A stretch of 42,066 bases of DNA from Pseudomonas yamanorum (lineage in GTDB: Bacteria; Pseudomonadota; Gammaproteobacteria; Pseudomonadales; Pseudomonadaceae). Of the stretch, positions 34,479-42,066 are shown in pieces. The stretch's first letter is position 1. Every line of letters begins with the position of its first letter. Below the pieces are notes generated by a model that saw only the letters and a list, made by a program, of their open reading frames with translations, did no database searches and had not been told where the DNA came from. The position numbers and the translations under genes were made by a program. Where the stretch lies: the NCBI RefSeq assembly GCF_013386765.1, contig NZ_JACARE010000008.1:1-42066 (forward strand), given 5' to 3'.

Positions 34479-35372
34479 ATGAACGTATTCATCACCGGCG
34501 CTGCCGGTTTTATCGGCGGCTCCATCGCCACTGGCCTGGTCAACGCCGGCCACACAGTCACCGGTTTGGTGCGCAGTGCCGAGCAGGCTGAAGAAATGAC
34601 CGCACTGGGCATCACCCCGGTAATCGGCACGCTGGATGACGGTGCGCTGCTGACCGAGCAAGCGAAGAAGGCTGACGCCGTGATCAACGCTGCCAGCAGC
34701 GACCATCGTGGCGCTGTCGAAACCTTGCTGGCCGCGCTGCGCGGTTCCAACAAAACCTTCCTGCACACCAGCGGTTCGAGCATCGTCGGTGATGCGTCGG
34801 GCGGTAAGTCGAGCGATGTCATCTACTTTGAGGACAACCTGCCGGAGCCGACCGTCGACAAGGCTGCCCGGGTGGCCATCGACAATCTGATCCTGGCTGC
34901 CGCCAAAGACGGCGTGAACTCGGCAGTGATCTGCAACACCCTGATCTACGGCCACAGCCTGGGCGTGAAGCGTGACAGCGTGCAATTGCCGCGCTTGCTC
35001 AAGCAGGCGCGCAAGAGTGGTGTAGTGCGTCATGTGGGCACTGGCCAGAACATCTGGTCCAACGTGCACATTGAAGACGTGGTTGCGCTTTACCTGCTGG
35101 CGCTGGAAAAGAATGTGCCGGGTACTTTCTACTTTGTGGAGAGTGGCGAAGCGGCGTTTGTCGACATGACCACCGCGATTGCCGAAGCGCTGAAGCTGGG
35201 CAAGCCCCAGGATTGGCCATTGGCGGATGCCGAGGCCGAGTGGGGTTATGAGATGGCCAACTATGGCTTGGGCTCCAACAGCCGGGTGCGTGGCAAGCAT
35301 GCGCGGGAATTGCTGGGGTGGGCGCCGAAGCGGACCTCCGTAGTCGAGTGGATTCGCAACGAGATGGTGTGA
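34479..35372 (+). CDS. atypical SDR-family NAD(P)-dependent oxidoreductase
   Basis: This 297-residue protein has an N-terminal Rossmann fold with TGAAGFIG at 6-13 and the later HIEDVVALYLLAL segment of extended SDR proteins (epimerase/dehydratase type). The usual catalytic YxxxK is not evident: the expected place reads PTVDKAARVAID, with no tyrosine. It may therefore bind nucleotide without classic chemistry or use other residues. The substrate is unknown. GGGAG precedes the ATG. The LysR gene upstream and the palindrome in between suggest local control. Confidence 0.83.
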   Translation: MNVFITGAAGFIGGSIATGLVNAGHTVTGLVRSAEQAEEMTALGITPVIGTLDDGALLTEQAKKADAVINAASSDHRGAVETLLAALRGSNKTFLHTSGSSIVGDASGGKSSDVIYFEDNLPEPTVDKAARVAIDNLILAAAKDGVNSAVICNTLIYGHSLGVKRDSVQLPRLLKQARKSGVVRHVGTGQNIWSNVHIEDVVALYLLALEKNVPGTFYFVESGEAAFVDMTTAIAEALKLGKPQDWPLADAEAEWGYEMANYGLGSNSRVRGKHARELLGWAPKRTSVVEWIRNEMV

Positions 35373-35398
35373 TGCCAGGCTGCGTGGTCCCTGTTTTT

Positions 35399-35529
35399 TG
35401 TGGCGAGGGAGCTTGCTCCCGCTGGACTGCGCAGCAGTCCCAAACCGGTTGTCAAAATTGAACTGAAACATCGCAATATTCTTTTTAGGGCTGCTTCGCA
35501 GCCCAGCGGGAGCAAGCTCCCTCGCCACA
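35399..35529. repeat. REPIN, family C, with internal hairpins
   Basis: Perfect 27-bp inverted arms at 35399-35425 and 35503-35529 (core GTGGCGAGGGAGCTTGCTCC). Inside are two further small hairpins, GGACTGC-gca-GCAGTCC and GGGCTGC-ttc-GCAGCCC. It separates the SDR and SulP genes. Confidence 0.92.
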
Positions 35530-35610
35530 GGATTGGCCACAATCGCTGGCTCCGCAGCGCCCAATTCCGTACCATCCCCAGCCTTATCCCCGCAACTCCC
35601 CGGTACTTCA

Positions 35611-37056
35611 ATGAACCTCACCCGTCTGCGCGCCGACGCCCTGGCCGGACTCACCACGTCTTTTGCCTTGCTGCCCGAATGCATCGCCTTTGCCCTGGTG
35701 GCTCACCTCAACCCGCTGATGGGCCTCTACGGCGCATTCATCATCTGCACCCTCACCGCGCTGTTCGGCGGCCGGCCCGGCATGGTCTCCGGTGCCGCCG
35801 GTTCGATGGCGGTGGTGATCGTCGCGCTGGTGGTGCAACACGGCGTGCAGTACCTGCTGGCCACGGTGCTGCTGGGCGGGTTGTTCATGGTCGCCTTCGG
35901 CCTGTTACGCCTGGGCAAGCTGGTGCGCATGGTGCCGCACCCGGTGATGCTCGGGTTCGTCAACGGCCTGGCGATCATCATTGCCCTGGCGCAACTGGAA
36001 CACTTCAAGAGCGGTGACAGCTGGCTCAGCGGCACGCCGCTGTATGTGATGACCGGGCTGGTCGCGGCAACCATGGCCATCGTCTACCTGCTGCCGCGCC
36101 TGACCCGCGCCGTACCGCCGGCCCTGGTGGCGATCCTCGGCGTCGGTTTGGCGGTGTACCTGCTGGGCCTGCCAACCCGCACCCTGGGCGATATGGCCCA
36201 CATTGCCGGCGGCCTGCCGAGCTTCGCGTTGCCGCAGATTCCCTGGACCCTGGAAACCCTGCACATCATCGCGCCCTACGCGATCCTGATGGCCATGGTC
36301 GGCCTGCTGGAAACCCTGCTGACCCTCAACCTCACCGACGAAATCACCGAAACCCGTGGCTACCCGGATCGCGAAAGCGTGGCCCTGGGTGCGGCGAATA
36401 TGGTCTCGGGCCTGTTCGGCGGCATGGGCGGCTGCGCGATGATCGGGCAAACCGTGATCAACCTCAGCTCCGGCGGGCGCGGGCGTTTCTCCGGGGTATT
36501 TGCCGGGGTGATGATCCTGCTGTTCATTCTGTTTCTGTCACCGCTGATCGAGCGTATTCCGCTGGCAGCGTTGGTGGGGGTGATGTTCGTGGTGTCCCAG
36601 CAGACGTTTGCCTGGGCTTCGTTGCGGGTGATCAACAAGGTGCCGCTCAACGACGTGCTGGTGATCATGGCGGTGACGGTGATTACCGTGTTCACCGACC
36701 TGGCGACGGCGGTGCTGTGCGGGATTGTGATTGCGGCGCTGAACTTTGCCTGGCAGCAAGCGCGTGAGTTATATGCCGATGAGCATATGGAGCCGGACGG
36801 CAGCAAACTCTATCGGGTGCACGGCACGCTGTTCTTTGCCTCGACCACGCCGTTTCTCAACCGGTTCGACCCGGCCAACGACCCGGTCCAGGTGACGCTG
36901 GATTGCCGTCACTTGAGCTTTGTCGATTACTCGGCGATTGCCGCGCTGATGACCCTGCGGGAGCGCTATACCAAGGCTGGCAAGCACCTGCGGGTGCTGC
37001 ACCTGTCCGAGCGCTGCCGCAAACTGCTCAAGCGCGCCCGGGTACAGCACGACTGA
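35611..37056 (+). CDS. SulP-family anion transporter with STAS domain
   Basis: This 481-residue inner-membrane protein has about 10-14 helices of the SulP/SLC26 fold (FALLPECIAFALVAHLNPL in the first part) followed by a C-terminal cytoplasmic STAS domain from about residue 390 (VTLDCRHLSFVDYSAIAAL). Substrates of the family include sulfate, bicarbonate and dicarboxylates; this one is not assignable. The ATG at 35611 was chosen by family start; the longer frame reaches the REPIN. There is no clear ribosome site. The stop abuts the first tandem REP copy. Confidence 0.88.
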   Translation: MNLTRLRADALAGLTTSFALLPECIAFALVAHLNPLMGLYGAFIICTLTALFGGRPGMVSGAAGSMAVVIVALVVQHGVQYLLATVLLGGLFMVAFGLLRLGKLVRMVPHPVMLGFVNGLAIIIALAQLEHFKSGDSWLSGTPLYVMTGLVAATMAIVYLLPRLTRAVPPALVAILGVGLAVYLLGLPTRTLGDMAHIAGGLPSFALPQIPWTLETLHIIAPYAILMAMVGLLETLLTLNLTDEITETRGYPDRESVALGAANMVSGLFGGMGGCAMIGQTVINLSSGGRGRFSGVFAGVMILLFILFLSPLIERIPLAALVGVMFVVSQQTFAWASLRVINKVPLNDVLVIMAVTVITVFTDLATAVLCGIVIAALNFAWQQARELYADEHMEPDGSKLYRVHGTLFFASTTPFLNRFDPANDPVQVTLDCRHLSFVDYSAIAALMTLRERYTKAGKHLRVLHLSERCRKLLKRARVQHD

Positions 37057-37292
37057 CCGCAGAGGTGCGATTGCGTAGCAGCTGTCGAGCCTTGGCGAGG
37101 CTGCGTCTGCGGTGTGCCTGACACACCGAAGTCTGAGGTTTTACGACTGCTGCTCCGCAGAGGTGCGATTGCGTAGCAGCTGTCGAGCCTTGGCGAGGCT
37201 GCGTCTGCGGTGTGCCTGATACACCGAAGTCTCAGGTTTTACGACTGCTGCGCAGCCGAACGCGGCCTCGTTCTACTCGACCGCTGCTACGC
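37057..37292. repeat. 98-bp tandem duplication of a family-B REP unit plus inverted partner
   Basis: Copies at 37057-37154 and 37155-37252 differ at only about 2 internal positions (plus the last bases). Each carries GCGTAGCAGCTGTCGAGCC. A diverged inverted partner follows at about 37261-37292 and could pair with either copy. It fills the gap between convergent SulP and LprI-like genes. Confidence 0.92.
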
Positions 37293-37308
37293 AGGGTGTG
37301 CTTGACCA

Positions 37309-37701
37309 TCAGGGCCCGACCAGGTTTTCCAGCTCCTGGGCGCGGGTCTGGGTCATGTCCAGTACGCAGCCGGAACCGTTGACCTGGTCAATGGTGCCGC
37401 CGGTGGCCGAGCCGATGAAGCCGCAATTGGCATCACGAAATTTGATCCACTGGCGCTGCACATCCTGCAATTGCTGTTTACGGGTGCCTTCCATGGCCGT
37501 CATGGCAGCTTTGTAGGCGGTGTTCAGGCGCGCGTCCTGAACCTTGGTTTCCTTGGTGTTGCAATCGACCATGTCGGCGGTGGTGTTGGCGCCGTCCATG
37601 CATTTTTTCAGCGCCGGGTTCTCGTCGGCCGACGCCGTGCCGCACAAAGCCAGCAGCAGTGCGCTGGCGGCGAACGGAACAAGCAGGTGTTTACGATTCA
37701 T
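37309..37701 (-). CDS. small secreted LprI-like (DUF1311) protein
   Basis: This 130-residue protein has a Sec signal peptide, with probable cleavage after TASA at residue 25, and a DUF1311/LprI-like domain: paired cysteines and the DARLNTAYKAAMTAM helix. Some family members inhibit lysozyme, but the domain is common and the role here is unknown. The mature form is expected in the periplasm with disulfide bonds. It is monocistronic, with the tandem REP unit after its stop. Confidence 0.82.
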   Translation of the reverse strand: MNRKHLLVPFAASALLLALCGTASADENPALKKCMDGANTTADMVDCNTKETKVQDARLNTAYKAAMTAMEGTRKQQLQDVQRQWIKFRDANCGFIGSATGGTIDQVNGSGCVLDMTQTRAQELENLVGP

Positions 37702-37855
37702 TCTGGGTTTTCCTGGTCATGAGTCGGTGTGCAGTCTAAGACTCGGCCTGCGCCGTTGAGTTTCCAGCCCCGGGGATCTTCATGTAAGAACGCCCCCCGA
37801 ATTTTCATTCACTGGCCCCGGGCATGTCCCTGCGCGACAAGGCTTATCCGTGGGC

Positions 37856-37884
37856 GAAAATTACTTTCATGAAAATTGAAAATC
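37856..37884 (+). promoter_or_regulatory. candidate RpiR operator upstream of the GntP gene
   Basis: Three GAAAATT/C repeats (37856, 37871, 37878) surround the perfect palindrome TTTCATGAAA (37865-37874); GAAAATTACTTTC is itself an inverted repeat. A further related stretch, GAATTTTCATTC, begins near 37799. The RpiR regulator encoded in this operon is the natural candidate. Inferred. Confidence 0.45.
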
Positions 37885-37948
37885 CACCTCGGTAATGATT
37901 TATGACTTTCACAACCTATTCGACGTGACCCTTTCCGAGGAGTACCGC

Positions 37949-39298
37949 ATGGCCGCATCACCGGGGTATTGGCTGTTGATCTACGCCGCCATCGCCATCA
38001 TTGCATTGATCGTATTGATCGCGCGTTACCGGCTCAACCCGTTTATCGTCATCACCCTGGTGTCCATCGGCCTGGCGCTGTTGGCCGGGATGCCGGCGGA
38101 CACGATCATGGGCTCCTACGAGGCGGGCGTCGGCAAGACGCTGGGGCATATTGCGCTGGTGGTCGCGCTGGGGACGATGCTCGGCAAGATGATGGCCGAA
38201 TCCGGCGGCGCCGAGCAGGTGGCGCGCACGCTGATCAACCGGTTCGGCGAGCGCAACGCGCACTGGGCGATGGTGTGCATTGCGTTCCTGGTGGGGCTGC
38301 CGCTGTTTTTCGAGGTCGGTTTTGTGTTGCTGGTGCCGATCGCGTTTACTGTGGCGCGGCGGGTGGGCGTATCGATCCTGATGGTCGGTCTGCCGATGGT
38401 AGCGGGCCTGTCGGTGGTGCATGCGCTGGTACCACCGCATCCGGCGGCGATGATGGCGGTGCTGGCCTATAACGCGTCGGTGGGGCAGACGGTGCTGTAT
38501 GCGATTTTGATCGGCATACCCACCGCAATCATTGCCGGGCCGCTGTACGCCAAATTTATCGTGCCGCGCATTCACCTGCCGGCGGAAAACCCGCTGGAAC
38601 GCCAGTTCATCGACCGCGAACCGCGCACCCGTTTGCCGAGTTTCGCCCTGACCATGGGCACCATCCTGTTGCCGGTGGTGCTGATGATGATCGGTGGCTG
38701 GGCCAACCTGATTTCCACGCCGGGTACCGCGTTCAACCAGTTCCTGTTGTTTATCGGCAACTCGGTGATCGCGTTGCTGGTGGCGACCCTGGTGAGTTTC
38801 TGGACCCTCGGCCTGGCCCAGGGTTTCAACCGCGAATCGATCCTCAAGTTCACCAACGAATGCCTGGCGCCGACCGCCAGCATCACCTTGCTGGTGGGCG
38901 CGGGCGGCGGCCTTAACCGGATCCTGGTAGACGCTGGCGTCACCAATGAAATCCTCGGCTTGGCGCATGCCTTCAATTTGTCGCCGCTGGTGATGGGCTG
39001 GCTGTTCGCCGCGTTGATGCGCATCGCCACCGGCTCGGCTACGGTGGCCATGACCACCGCCTCGGGCGTAGTAGCACCCGTCGCCATGGGCCTGGGTTAT
39101 CCCCACCCGGAATTGCTGGTGCTGGCCACCGGTGCGGGCTCGGTAATCTTTTCCCACGTGAACGACGGCGGCTTCTGGCTGATCAAGGAATACTTCAATA
39201 TGACGGTGATCCAGACCTTCAAGACCTGGACCGTGCTGGAGACCCTGATTTCAGTGGTCGCCTTCGGTCTGACTTATGGCCTGTCCTGCATTTTGTAA
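37949..39298 (+). CDS. GntP-family permease
   Basis: This 449-residue inner-membrane transporter has about 12-14 helices and is typical of the gluconate:H+ symporter (GntP) family (ESGGAEQVARTLINRFG, then LPLFFEVGFVLLVPI). GntP members take up sugar acids or D-serine; the genes that follow suggest N-acyl-D-amino acids or a D-amino acid, which is inference. The ATG at 37949 follows GAGGAG; an ATG at 37895 lacks a ribosome site. The RpiR gene follows after 15 bp. Confidence 0.88.
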   Translation: MAASPGYWLLIYAAIAIIALIVLIARYRLNPFIVITLVSIGLALLAGMPADTIMGSYEAGVGKTLGHIALVVALGTMLGKMMAESGGAEQVARTLINRFGERNAHWAMVCIAFLVGLPLFFEVGFVLLVPIAFTVARRVGVSILMVGLPMVAGLSVVHALVPPHPAAMMAVLAYNASVGQTVLYAILIGIPTAIIAGPLYAKFIVPRIHLPAENPLERQFIDREPRTRLPSFALTMGTILLPVVLMMIGGWANLISTPGTAFNQFLLFIGNSVIALLVATLVSFWTLGLAQGFNRESILKFTNECLAPTASITLLVGAGGGLNRILVDAGVTNEILGLAHAFNLSPLVMGWLFAALMRIATGSATVAMTTASGVVAPVAMGLGYPHPELLVLATGAGSVIFSHVNDGGFWLIKEYFNMTVIQTFKTWTVLETLISVVAFGLTYGLSCIL

Positions 39299-39313
39299 CC
39301 CGGAGCCGAACCG

Positions 39314-40174
39314 ATGGACATCCTCTACCAGATCCGCGCCCGCCAGGATTCCTTCAGCGCCGGCGAAGGGCGTATCGCCAAGCTGATGCTCGATGACGTC
39401 GGCTTTGCAGCGTCCGCCAGCCTGGAAGAGTTGTCTCAACGTGCCGAGGTCAGCACCGCCACCTTGTCGCGCTTTGCCCGCAGTGTCGGGTGCCGTGACC
39501 TGCGCGACCTGCGCCTGCAACTGGCCCAGGCCAGCGGGGTTGGCAGCCGTTTCCTCGACCCGGCGGGCCTGCCTGAGCAGTCGGCGTTTCACCGGCAGAT
39601 TCTCAGCGATATCGAGGCGACGTTGCGCCGGCACTTGTCCGGTTTCAACCAGCGCAGTTTTGTCGACGCCGTGAGCCTGCTGGGCAATGCGCGGATGATC
39701 CACGCGTTCGGCATGGGCGGGCCGTCGAGCCTGTGCAGTGACGAGTTGCAAGTGCGCCTGGTGCGCCTGGGCTACTCGATCGCCGCCTGCCACGACCCGG
39801 TAATGATGCGCGTGACCGCCGCCACGCTGGGCCCGGAACATGCGCTGATCGTCTGCTCCCTGACCGGCATCACCCCCGAGGTATTGGGCGTGGTGGCGCT
39901 GGCGCGCAACTACGGCGCAAAAATCATCGCCATCACCCTGCCGGACTCCCCGCTGGCGCAGTTGGCCGACGTGCTGCTGCCGCTGCAACCGGCGGAAACC
40001 AGTTTTATCTACAAGCCAACGGCGGCGCGCTACGGAATGCTGTTGGCCATCGACGTGCTCGCCACCGAGCTGGCCCTGGCCATGCCGGACGACAACCAGG
40101 AACGCCTGCGACGGATCAAGCTGGCCCTGGACGATTATCGCGGCGGCCCCGACAGCCTGCCGCTTGGAGACTGA
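39314..40174 (+). CDS. RpiR/MurR-family regulator
   Basis: This 286-residue regulator has an N-terminal helix-turn-helix (ASLEELSQRAEVSTATLSRF) and a C-terminal SIS sugar-phosphate-like binding domain (HAFGMGGPSSLCSDEL, then VCSLTGITPEVLGVV). It is in the same operon as the permease and the D-aminoacylase and probably controls them. The effector is unknown. The gap to the next gene is 1 bp, so translation is likely coupled. Confidence 0.88.
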   Translation: MDILYQIRARQDSFSAGEGRIAKLMLDDVGFAASASLEELSQRAEVSTATLSRFARSVGCRDLRDLRLQLAQASGVGSRFLDPAGLPEQSAFHRQILSDIEATLRRHLSGFNQRSFVDAVSLLGNARMIHAFGMGGPSSLCSDELQVRLVRLGYSIAACHDPVMMRVTAATLGPEHALIVCSLTGITPEVLGVVALARNYGAKIIAITLPDSPLAQLADVLLPLQPAETSFIYKPTAARYGMLLAIDVLATELALAMPDDNQERLRRIKLALDDYRGGPDSLPLGD

Positions 40175-40175
40175 A

Positions 40176-41639
40176 ATGAAGTACCACACGCTGATCCGCC
40201 AGGCTTTGATCATTGATGGCAGCAACACCCCCGGCTATGTCGCCGATGTGGCGTTGCGCGAAGGGCGTATCGAGAAAATCGGTGACCTGTCCCAAGACAC
40301 TGCCGAGCATGAAATCGACGCCACCGGGCGCGTGTTGGCGCCGGGGTTTATCGACGTGCACACCCACGACGACACGGTGGTGATTCGTCACCCGCAGATG
40401 CTGCCCAAGCTCAGCCAGGGCGTGACCACGGTGATCGTCGGCAACTGCGGCATCAGCGCTTCGCCGGTGAGCCTGCGGGCTGATCCGCCGGACCCGATGA
40501 ACCTGCTGGGCAAACGTGAGGCCTTCGCCTATCCGCGTTTTGCCGATTACCGTGCCGCGGTGGAAAACGCCCACCCGGCGGTGAACGTGGCGGCGCTGAT
40601 CGGCCACACGGCCCTGCGCAGCAACCATATGGACGACCTGCAGCGCACCGCCACGCCCGGCGAAATCACCGCGATGCGCGCGCAGTTGCAGGAGAGTCTC
40701 GCGGACGGTGCCCTGGGGTTATCCACCGGCCTTGCGTACGCCAGTGCGTTCAACGCCGAGACCGATGAAGTGCTGCAGCTGAGTGAAGAACTCACGGCGT
40801 TCGGCGCGGTGTACACCACGCATTTGCGCAGCGAATTCGAGCCGGTGCTGGAGGCCATGGACGAGGCGTTTCAGATTGGCCGCCACGCCAGGGCGCCGGT
40901 GATCATTTCCCACCTCAAGTGCGCGGGCGCCGGTAACTGGGGTCGCAGCCCGCAACTGTTGGCCTCGCTGGAACACGCGGCGAAGACCCATCCGGTGGGC
41001 TGCGATTGCTATCCCTATGCGGCCAGTTCTTCGACCCTGGACCTCAAGCAAGTCACCGATGCGTTTCGTATCACCATCACCTGGTCCACGCCGCATCCGG
41101 AAATGGGCGGGCGGGACCTGCAGGACATTGCCGCCGAGTGGGCAGTGCCGCTGATGGACGCGGCCCGTCGCCTGCAACCTGCCGGCGCGGTGTATTACGG
41201 GATGGATGAGACGGATGTGCAGCGCATCCTGGCGCATCCGCTGTCGATGATTGGCTCGGATGGTCTGCCGGAAGATCCGTTCCCTCATCCACGCTTGTGG
41301 GGCGCGTTTCCACGGGTGCTGGGGCATTTCAGCCGGGACCTTGGGTTGTTCCCGCTGCACACCGCGGTGCACAAGATGACCGGCTTGTCGGCGGCGCGTT
41401 TTGGCCTGGCCGAACGCGGTGAAATTCGCGAAGGGAACTGGGCGGACCTGGTGTTGTTTGATCCGTTGCGGGTGCGCGATGTGGCTGACTTCAAGGAACC
41501 GCAGCGTGCGGCGCAAGGGATTGACGGTGTGTGGGTCAACGGCGTGCTGAGCTACAGCGACGGGCAGCCCAACGGCCAGCGGCCCGGACGATTCCTGGCG
41601 CGCAGCGGGGATTTGCGTAAAGGGTTTGCGGCTTTATAG
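40176..41639 (+). CDS. N-acyl-D-amino-acid deacylase (D-aminoacylase)
   Basis: This zinc amidohydrolase removes the acyl group from N-acyl-D-amino acids. The 487-residue protein has every expected metal ligand: H62 and H64 (HTHDD), C91 (GNCG), H216 (TTHLRSE), H246 (ISHLK) and D362 (GSDG), corresponding to H67, H69, C96, H220, H250 and D366 of the Alcaligenes enzyme. GGAG is 6 bp before the ATG at 40176; a TTG at 40164 overlaps rpiR. It follows the GntP permease and RpiR gene, forming a D-amino acid scavenging unit. Confidence 0.93.
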   Translation: MKYHTLIRQALIIDGSNTPGYVADVALREGRIEKIGDLSQDTAEHEIDATGRVLAPGFIDVHTHDDTVVIRHPQMLPKLSQGVTTVIVGNCGISASPVSLRADPPDPMNLLGKREAFAYPRFADYRAAVENAHPAVNVAALIGHTALRSNHMDDLQRTATPGEITAMRAQLQESLADGALGLSTGLAYASAFNAETDEVLQLSEELTAFGAVYTTHLRSEFEPVLEAMDEAFQIGRHARAPVIISHLKCAGAGNWGRSPQLLASLEHAAKTHPVGCDCYPYAASSSTLDLKQVTDAFRITITWSTPHPEMGGRDLQDIAAEWAVPLMDAARRLQPAGAVYYGMDETDVQRILAHPLSMIGSDGLPEDPFPHPRLWGAFPRVLGHFSRDLGLFPLHTAVHKMTGLSAARFGLAERGEIREGNWADLVLFDPLRVRDVADFKEPQRAAQGIDGVWVNGVLSYSDGQPNGQRPGRFLARSGDLRKGFAAL

Positions 41640-41668
41640 TGGCCGCTCTCAAACACGGAGCAATCGCC

Positions 41669-42037
41669 ATGCACTTAGGAAAAGTCACCCCCATTCTGCG
41701 CAGTTTCGACGAGGCCAAGACGCTGGAGTTCTACGTCGACTTCCTGGGGTTCAAGGTCGATTGGCAGCACCGGTTTGAAGACAATTTTCCGTTGTACCTG
41801 CAGGTGTCGCTGGGGGAATGCCTGCTGCACCTGTCCGAGCACCATGGCGACTGCTCGCCGGGTGCGGCGGTGCGGATTCAAGCCCGGGGCCTGGAGGCGT
41901 ACCAGCAGCAGTTGCTGGCCAAAAACTACCGCAACGCCAAGCCCGGAATTGAAGACACGCCGTGGGGCAGTCGTGAGATGAGCATCAGCGACCCGTCGGG
42001 GAACCGGTTGGTGTTTGTCGAAGAAGTAGCGGTTTGA
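41669..42037 (+). CDS. glyoxalase/bleomycin-resistance fold protein
   Basis: This 122-residue protein belongs to the vicinal-oxygen-chelate superfamily, with VTPILRSFDEAKTLEFYVDF at the start and ISDPSGNRLVFVE at the end. Such proteins include dioxygenases, glyoxalases and drug-binding proteins; a specific reaction cannot be named. The ATG at 41669 has ACGGAG 8 bp upstream; a GTG at 41639 would overlap the deacylase stop. It is 29 bp after the deacylase and may belong to the same operon. Confidence 0.85.
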   Translation: MHLGKVTPILRSFDEAKTLEFYVDFLGFKVDWQHRFEDNFPLYLQVSLGECLLHLSEHHGDCSPGAAVRIQARGLEAYQQQLLAKNYRNAKPGIEDTPWGSREMSISDPSGNRLVFVEEVAV

Positions 42038-42048
42038 ACCCGTTCTGA

Positions 42049-42066
42049 TGTGGCGAGGGAGCTTGC
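42049..42066. repeat. start of a family-C REP element cut by the window end
   Basis: TGTGGCGAGGGAGCTTGC is identical to the first 18 bases of the REP arm at 35399. The rest lies beyond the window. Confidence 0.75.

Noticed and set aside
11824..37292. CRISPR array
   Set aside because: The repeats are scattered inverted pairs or one tandem duplication without regular unique spacers, and no cas genes are present.

Overview
The window is chromosomal DNA from a Pseudomonas of the fluorescens group. The evidence is the high-GC codon usage, the gene families (recCBD in that order, yfiRNB, mmsAB, kyn/ant/cat genes) and the many short palindromic REP/REPIN elements of the kind typical of that group. 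No phage, transposase, CRISPR array, rRNA or tRNA gene was seen. Almost all of the sequence is ordinary, intact housekeeping or catabolic genes.

Layout: (1) 125-9296, recC-recB-recD, each joined to the next by an ATGA overlap. (2) 9458-11788, yfiR-yfiN-yfiB, a cyclic-di-GMP signalling operon. (3) 11951-15962, a small-gene remnant, a LysR regulator, divergent mmsA-mmsB (valine catabolism) and a cupin gene. (4) 16352-30851, a catabolic block running from tryptophan to muconolactone/enol-lactone: kynB-kynA, an aromatic amino acid permease, antABC (anthranilate dioxygenase) with divergent antR, catR with divergent catBCA, kynR with divergent kynU, and a second permease. (5) 30867-35372, a LysR gene, a TauE-type transporter, mdaB, another LysR gene and an SDR-type oxidoreductase. 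(6) 35611-37701, a SulP transporter and a small secreted LprI-like protein. (7) 37949-42037, a GntP-type permease, an RpiR regulator, an N-acyl-D-amino-acid deacylase and a glyoxalase-fold protein.

How region 4 works: KynA opens the indole ring of tryptophan, KynB deformylates N-formylkynurenine, and KynU releases anthranilate and alanine. AntABC turns anthranilate into catechol. CatA cleaves catechol, and CatB and CatC carry cis,cis-muconate to the enol-lactone. Two amino acid permeases and three local regulators (AntR, CatR, KynR) complete the set. The enol-lactone hydrolase and later beta-ketoadipate steps are not in the window.

The most distinctive structure outside the genes is the set of inverted REP pairs of at least four sequence families, placed at most transcription-unit boundaries. 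One pair lies inside the ant operon between antB and antC. One is translated into the C-termini of two convergent proteins. One family forms a near-perfect 98-bp tandem duplication. Candidate operators were found upstream of mmsA, antA, catB, kynU, mdaB, the SDR gene and the GntP gene. I found no clear candidate for a wholly new biological system; the findings are mainly regulatory and architectural.
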